Below are positions 40,699 through 42,546 of a stretch of DNA of 42,546 bases, piece after piece. The DNA lies in contig JADDPA010000178.1 in the NCBI GenBank assembly GCA_016782125.1, positions 1-42,546 on the forward strand, read 5' to 3'. The notes below the pieces were generated by a model. It saw only the letters and a program-made list of their open reading frames with translations. It was not told where the DNA came from and made no database searches. Both the position numbers and the translations under genes were made by a program. Position 1 is the first letter of the stretch. Each line of letters opens with the position of its first letter. The stretch is from Thermobaculum sp. GTDB taxonomy: Bacteria > Chloroflexota > Chloroflexia > Thermobaculales > Thermobaculaceae.

Positions 40699-41148
40699 TT
40701 GGATAGAACCCTAGTGATAGTGAAGCCAGACGCAGTACAACGCGGCCTCGTCGGGGAGTTGATCAGCCGCCTGGAGCATCGCGGGCTGCAGATCGCGGCG
40801 CTGAAACTCATGCGGATTGATGAGCAGACGGCGAACACCCATTACGGGGAGCACGTCGGGAAGCCGTTCTTCGCCGGGCTGGTGAGCTTCATCACATCCG
40901 CACCGGTCGTCGTCGCCGTTTTCGAGGGGCCGAATGCACAGGCGATCGTGCGCAAGTCTATGGGTGTGACGAATCCCGTGAACGCAGAACCGGGTACGAT
41001 TCGGGGCGATCTTGCAGTCGACCTCGGTCGCAATGTGATTCACGGCTCCGACAGTCCCGAGTCCGCGGAGCGCGAGATCGGCATCTTCTTTCAGCCGGAG
41101 GAGATCATTTCGTACTCCCGCGACGTGCAGCGCTGGATCGTGGAATAG
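40699..41148 (+). CDS. ndk: Nucleoside diphosphate kinase
   Basis: 149 residues from TTG 40699. The family pattern is plain: TLVIVKPDAVQRGLVGELI at the start, KPFFAGLVSFITSAPVVVAV near 55, GTIRGDLAVDLGRNVIHGSD with the catalytic His at 115, and EREIGIFFQPEEI near 124. It balances NTP and dNTP pools by phosphate transfer from ATP. AAGGAG lies about 11 bases before the TTG, slightly long. The 140 bases after the proline-rich gene hold no other gene. It is convergent with mutS, 71 bases away; a 14-base palindrome (ACTGCGCGCGCAGT) lies between them. Confidence 0.95.
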   Translation: MDRTLVIVKPDAVQRGLVGELISRLEHRGLQIAALKLMRIDEQTANTHYGEHVGKPFFAGLVSFITSAPVVVAVFEGPNAQAIVRKSMGVTNPVNAEPGTIRGDLAVDLGRNVIHGSDSPESAEREIGIFFQPEEIISYSRDVQRWIVE

Positions 41149-41219
41149 GTTCGCTCAGAACAGTCCTCGCTGAATAGACAATGGAGACTGCGCGCGCAGT
41201 TCAATCGAGCGGACTGAAG

Positions 41220-42546
41220 TTATCGGCCCAGATCAAGCGTCTGGGTGGCGCGGCGCTGGAGAGTGTAGAGTTGTGTCAGCGCTTCTACCGGCGTCATGGA
41301 TTCGACGTCCATCGTCGCGATCTCCTGAAGAAGGCCGTTATCGGGGTTGAGAAAGGTAAGCTGGGGTTCGTTCGGCGCACTGGAGTTTGACTTGAGTGCG
41401 CCAGGCTCCAGCGCGCGCAGCAGTTCCTGTGCCCGGCGGACAACCGCCCGAGGCATCCCCGCCAGCCGCGCGACATGGACGCCGTACGACCGATCCGCTC
41501 CACCCGGCACGACTTTGCGCAGGAAGATCACGTCGTCCCCTTCCTCGAGCACGTCCATTCGGTAGTTTGAAACGCGCGGTAACACGTCCGCTAGCGCGTT
41601 TAACTCGTGGTAGTGGGTGGCGAAGAGCGTCTTCGCGGCGGCGCGCGGGCTGTTGTGAATGTACTCCACGACGGCCTGCGCGATCGCGATCCCATCATAC
41701 GTGCTTGTCCCCCGGCCGATCTCGTCCAGGACCACGAGGGAACGCGCCGTACAGTGGCCCAGGATATACGCCGATTCGGTCATCTCAACCATGAACGTGC
41801 TCTGCCCGCTCGCGATGTCATCTTGAGCACCCACACGAGTGAAGATGCGATCCACGATTCCGATGCGAGCACTCTCTGCCGGTACGTAGCAGCCGATCTG
41901 GGCAAGTAACGTGATAAGCGCTACCTGGCGCAGAAAAGTGCTCTTGCCGGCCATATTCGGTCCGGTGAGCAGAAGTACCTGCTGGCTGACGGTGTCCAGG
42001 CACGTATCGTTCGCAACAAAGCCATCCGGGCTGCGGTTCTCCACGACCGGATGCCGGCCACCGCGAATATCTAGCTCTGTCCCGTCGGTCAGATCCGGAC
42101 GGACGTAGCGATTGCGTGCTGATGCTTCCGCTAGCGAGAGGAAGCTGTCGAGCTCCCCGAGCGCCCTCGCGCACGCGCTCAAGAGTTGGGCGGAGGCGGC
42201 AACCTGTGCGGTGATCTGTCGATACAGGCTGTGTTCCAACTCCTCAGCTTGCGTCTGGGAGTTGAGGATAAGCCCCTCGTACTCCTTGAGTTGTGGCGTG
42301 ATGTACCGCTCTGCCCCGACCAGTGTCTGCTTGCGGATGTACTCCGCGGGCACGGCGGCCTTATGCGCGTTGCCGATCTCGAGGTAATACCCAAACACCT
42401 TGTTGTACCCGACCTTGAGTCCGCGGATACCGGTTCGCTCGCGCTCCGTGCGTTCAAGCGCGGCAATCCATCGGCGTGCCTCGCCAGACGCAGCACGCAG
42501 CCGGTCCAGTTCCTCCGAGTAGCCTTCGCGCACGATAGAGCCGCCG
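41220..42546 (-). CDS. mutS: DNA mismatch repair protein MutS, C-terminal half (runs off the window)
   Basis: About 442 residues are visible. The frame is open to the window edge and continues into the N-terminal part outside. It opens in the lever/clamp region (GGSIVREGYSEELDRLR). GIRGLKVGYNKVFGYYLEI and KEYEGLILNSQTQAEELE follow. The ATPase domain has the Walker A LTGPNMAGKSTFLRQVALI, the ASGQSTFMVEMTES loop, the Walker B LVVLDEIGRGTSTYDG and LFATHYHEL. It recognises mismatches and recruits MutL. The C-terminus ends in a short helical tail (MTPVEALTQLYTLQRRA), as is usual for MutS1. Confidence 0.96.
   Translation of the reverse strand, partial: GGSIVREGYSEELDRLRAASGEARRWIAALERTERERTGIRGLKVGYNKVFGYYLEIGNAHKAAVPAEYIRKQTLVGAERYITPQLKEYEGLILNSQTQAEELEHSLYRQITAQVAASAQLLSACARALGELDSFLSLAEASARNRYVRPDLTDGTELDIRGGRHPVVENRSPDGFVANDTCLDTVSQQVLLLTGPNMAGKSTFLRQVALITLLAQIGCYVPAESARIGIVDRIFTRVGAQDDIASGQSTFMVEMTESAYILGHCTARSLVVLDEIGRGTSTYDGIAIAQAVVEYIHNSPRAAAKTLFATHYHELNALADVLPRVSNYRMDVLEEGDDVIFLRKVVPGGADRSYGVHVARLAGMPRAVVRRAQELLRALEPGALKSNSSAPNEPQLTFLNPDNGLLQEIATMDVESMTPVEALTQLYTLQRRATQTLDLGR

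Noticed and set aside
1-42546. CRISPR arrays, insertion sequences, phage genes, toxin-antitoxin pairs or a defence island
   Set aside because: No regularly spaced repeats, transposase, integrase or restriction/defence motif was seen; the Pnkp and nucleotidyltransferase genes lack the usual partners.

Overview
The window is 42.5 kb of GC-rich (roughly 60% by eye) bacterial chromosome, densely packed on both strands. It has no rRNA, tRNA, CRISPR array, insertion sequence or phage gene that I can see. GTG and TTG starts are common, and several starts sit only a few bases after a -10 box with no Shine-Dalgarno. The SOS operator is of the Gram-positive type (GAAC-N4-GTTC). The gene set includes LutABC, a DUF2342/F420-associated metalloprotease, OtsAB, YqeC, SelB, YoaR-like L,D-transpeptidase modules and a two-domain Pnkp. 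I infer a Chloroflexota lineage, perhaps Thermomicrobia-like, but this is not proven; an actinobacterium-like Gram-positive is the alternative.

Layout. 1-4200 (+): the tail of a short-chain dehydrogenase, then lutA-lutB-(48-codon ORF)-lutC for lactate oxidation, a 26-codon hydrophobic ORF and a membrane-anchored metallophosphoesterase. 4272-4505 (-): a small helical unknown. 4653-8027 (+): a tsaE-tsaB-rimI-tsaD operon for the t6A tRNA modification, ending in a membrane protein. 8308-10893 (+): a large L,D-transpeptidase, ending at a terminator shared with a 44-codon lysine-rich ORF on the other strand. 11275-14352: yqeC (-), glyA (+), an intergenic inverted-repeat element, and hpt (-). 14414-14785: a near-consensus promoter with an embedded LexA box driving a small cysteine-rich zinc-finger protein, then a 36-nt perfect palindrome. 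14924-18929 (-): a membrane-tailed degenerate receiver protein, a coiled-coil protein, a MenC/N-acylamino-acid racemase-type enolase, and a PIG-L deacetylase with a GNAT acetyltransferase. 19057-21970 (-): hsp20-lon. 22152-25375 (-): a nucleotidyltransferase-fold protein and folB-lysA-ridA. 25444-26235 (+): a COG3375-type acetyltransferase. 26287-27597 (-): an RNA-repair-type kinase-phosphatase that lacks the ligase. 27894-33019 (+): otsA-otsB, nitroreductase, ornithine cyclodeaminase-like and Gfo/Idh/MocA genes, closed by a strong terminator. 33283-35151 (+): selB. 35164-38406 (-): glpK-glpD. 38830-41148 (+): a DUF2342 metalloprotease, a proline-rich protein and ndk. 41220-end (-): the C-terminal part of mutS.

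Most of this is core metabolism (one-carbon, purine salvage, lysine and folate precursors, glycerol and lactate use, trehalose), translation quality (t6A, SelB), proteostasis (Hsp20, Lon) and DNA repair (MutS). The parts most likely to be new are the LexA-controlled zinc-finger gene, the ligase-less Pnkp, the pseudo-receiver/coiled-coil pair, and small ORFs with good ribosome sites or start-stop overlaps.
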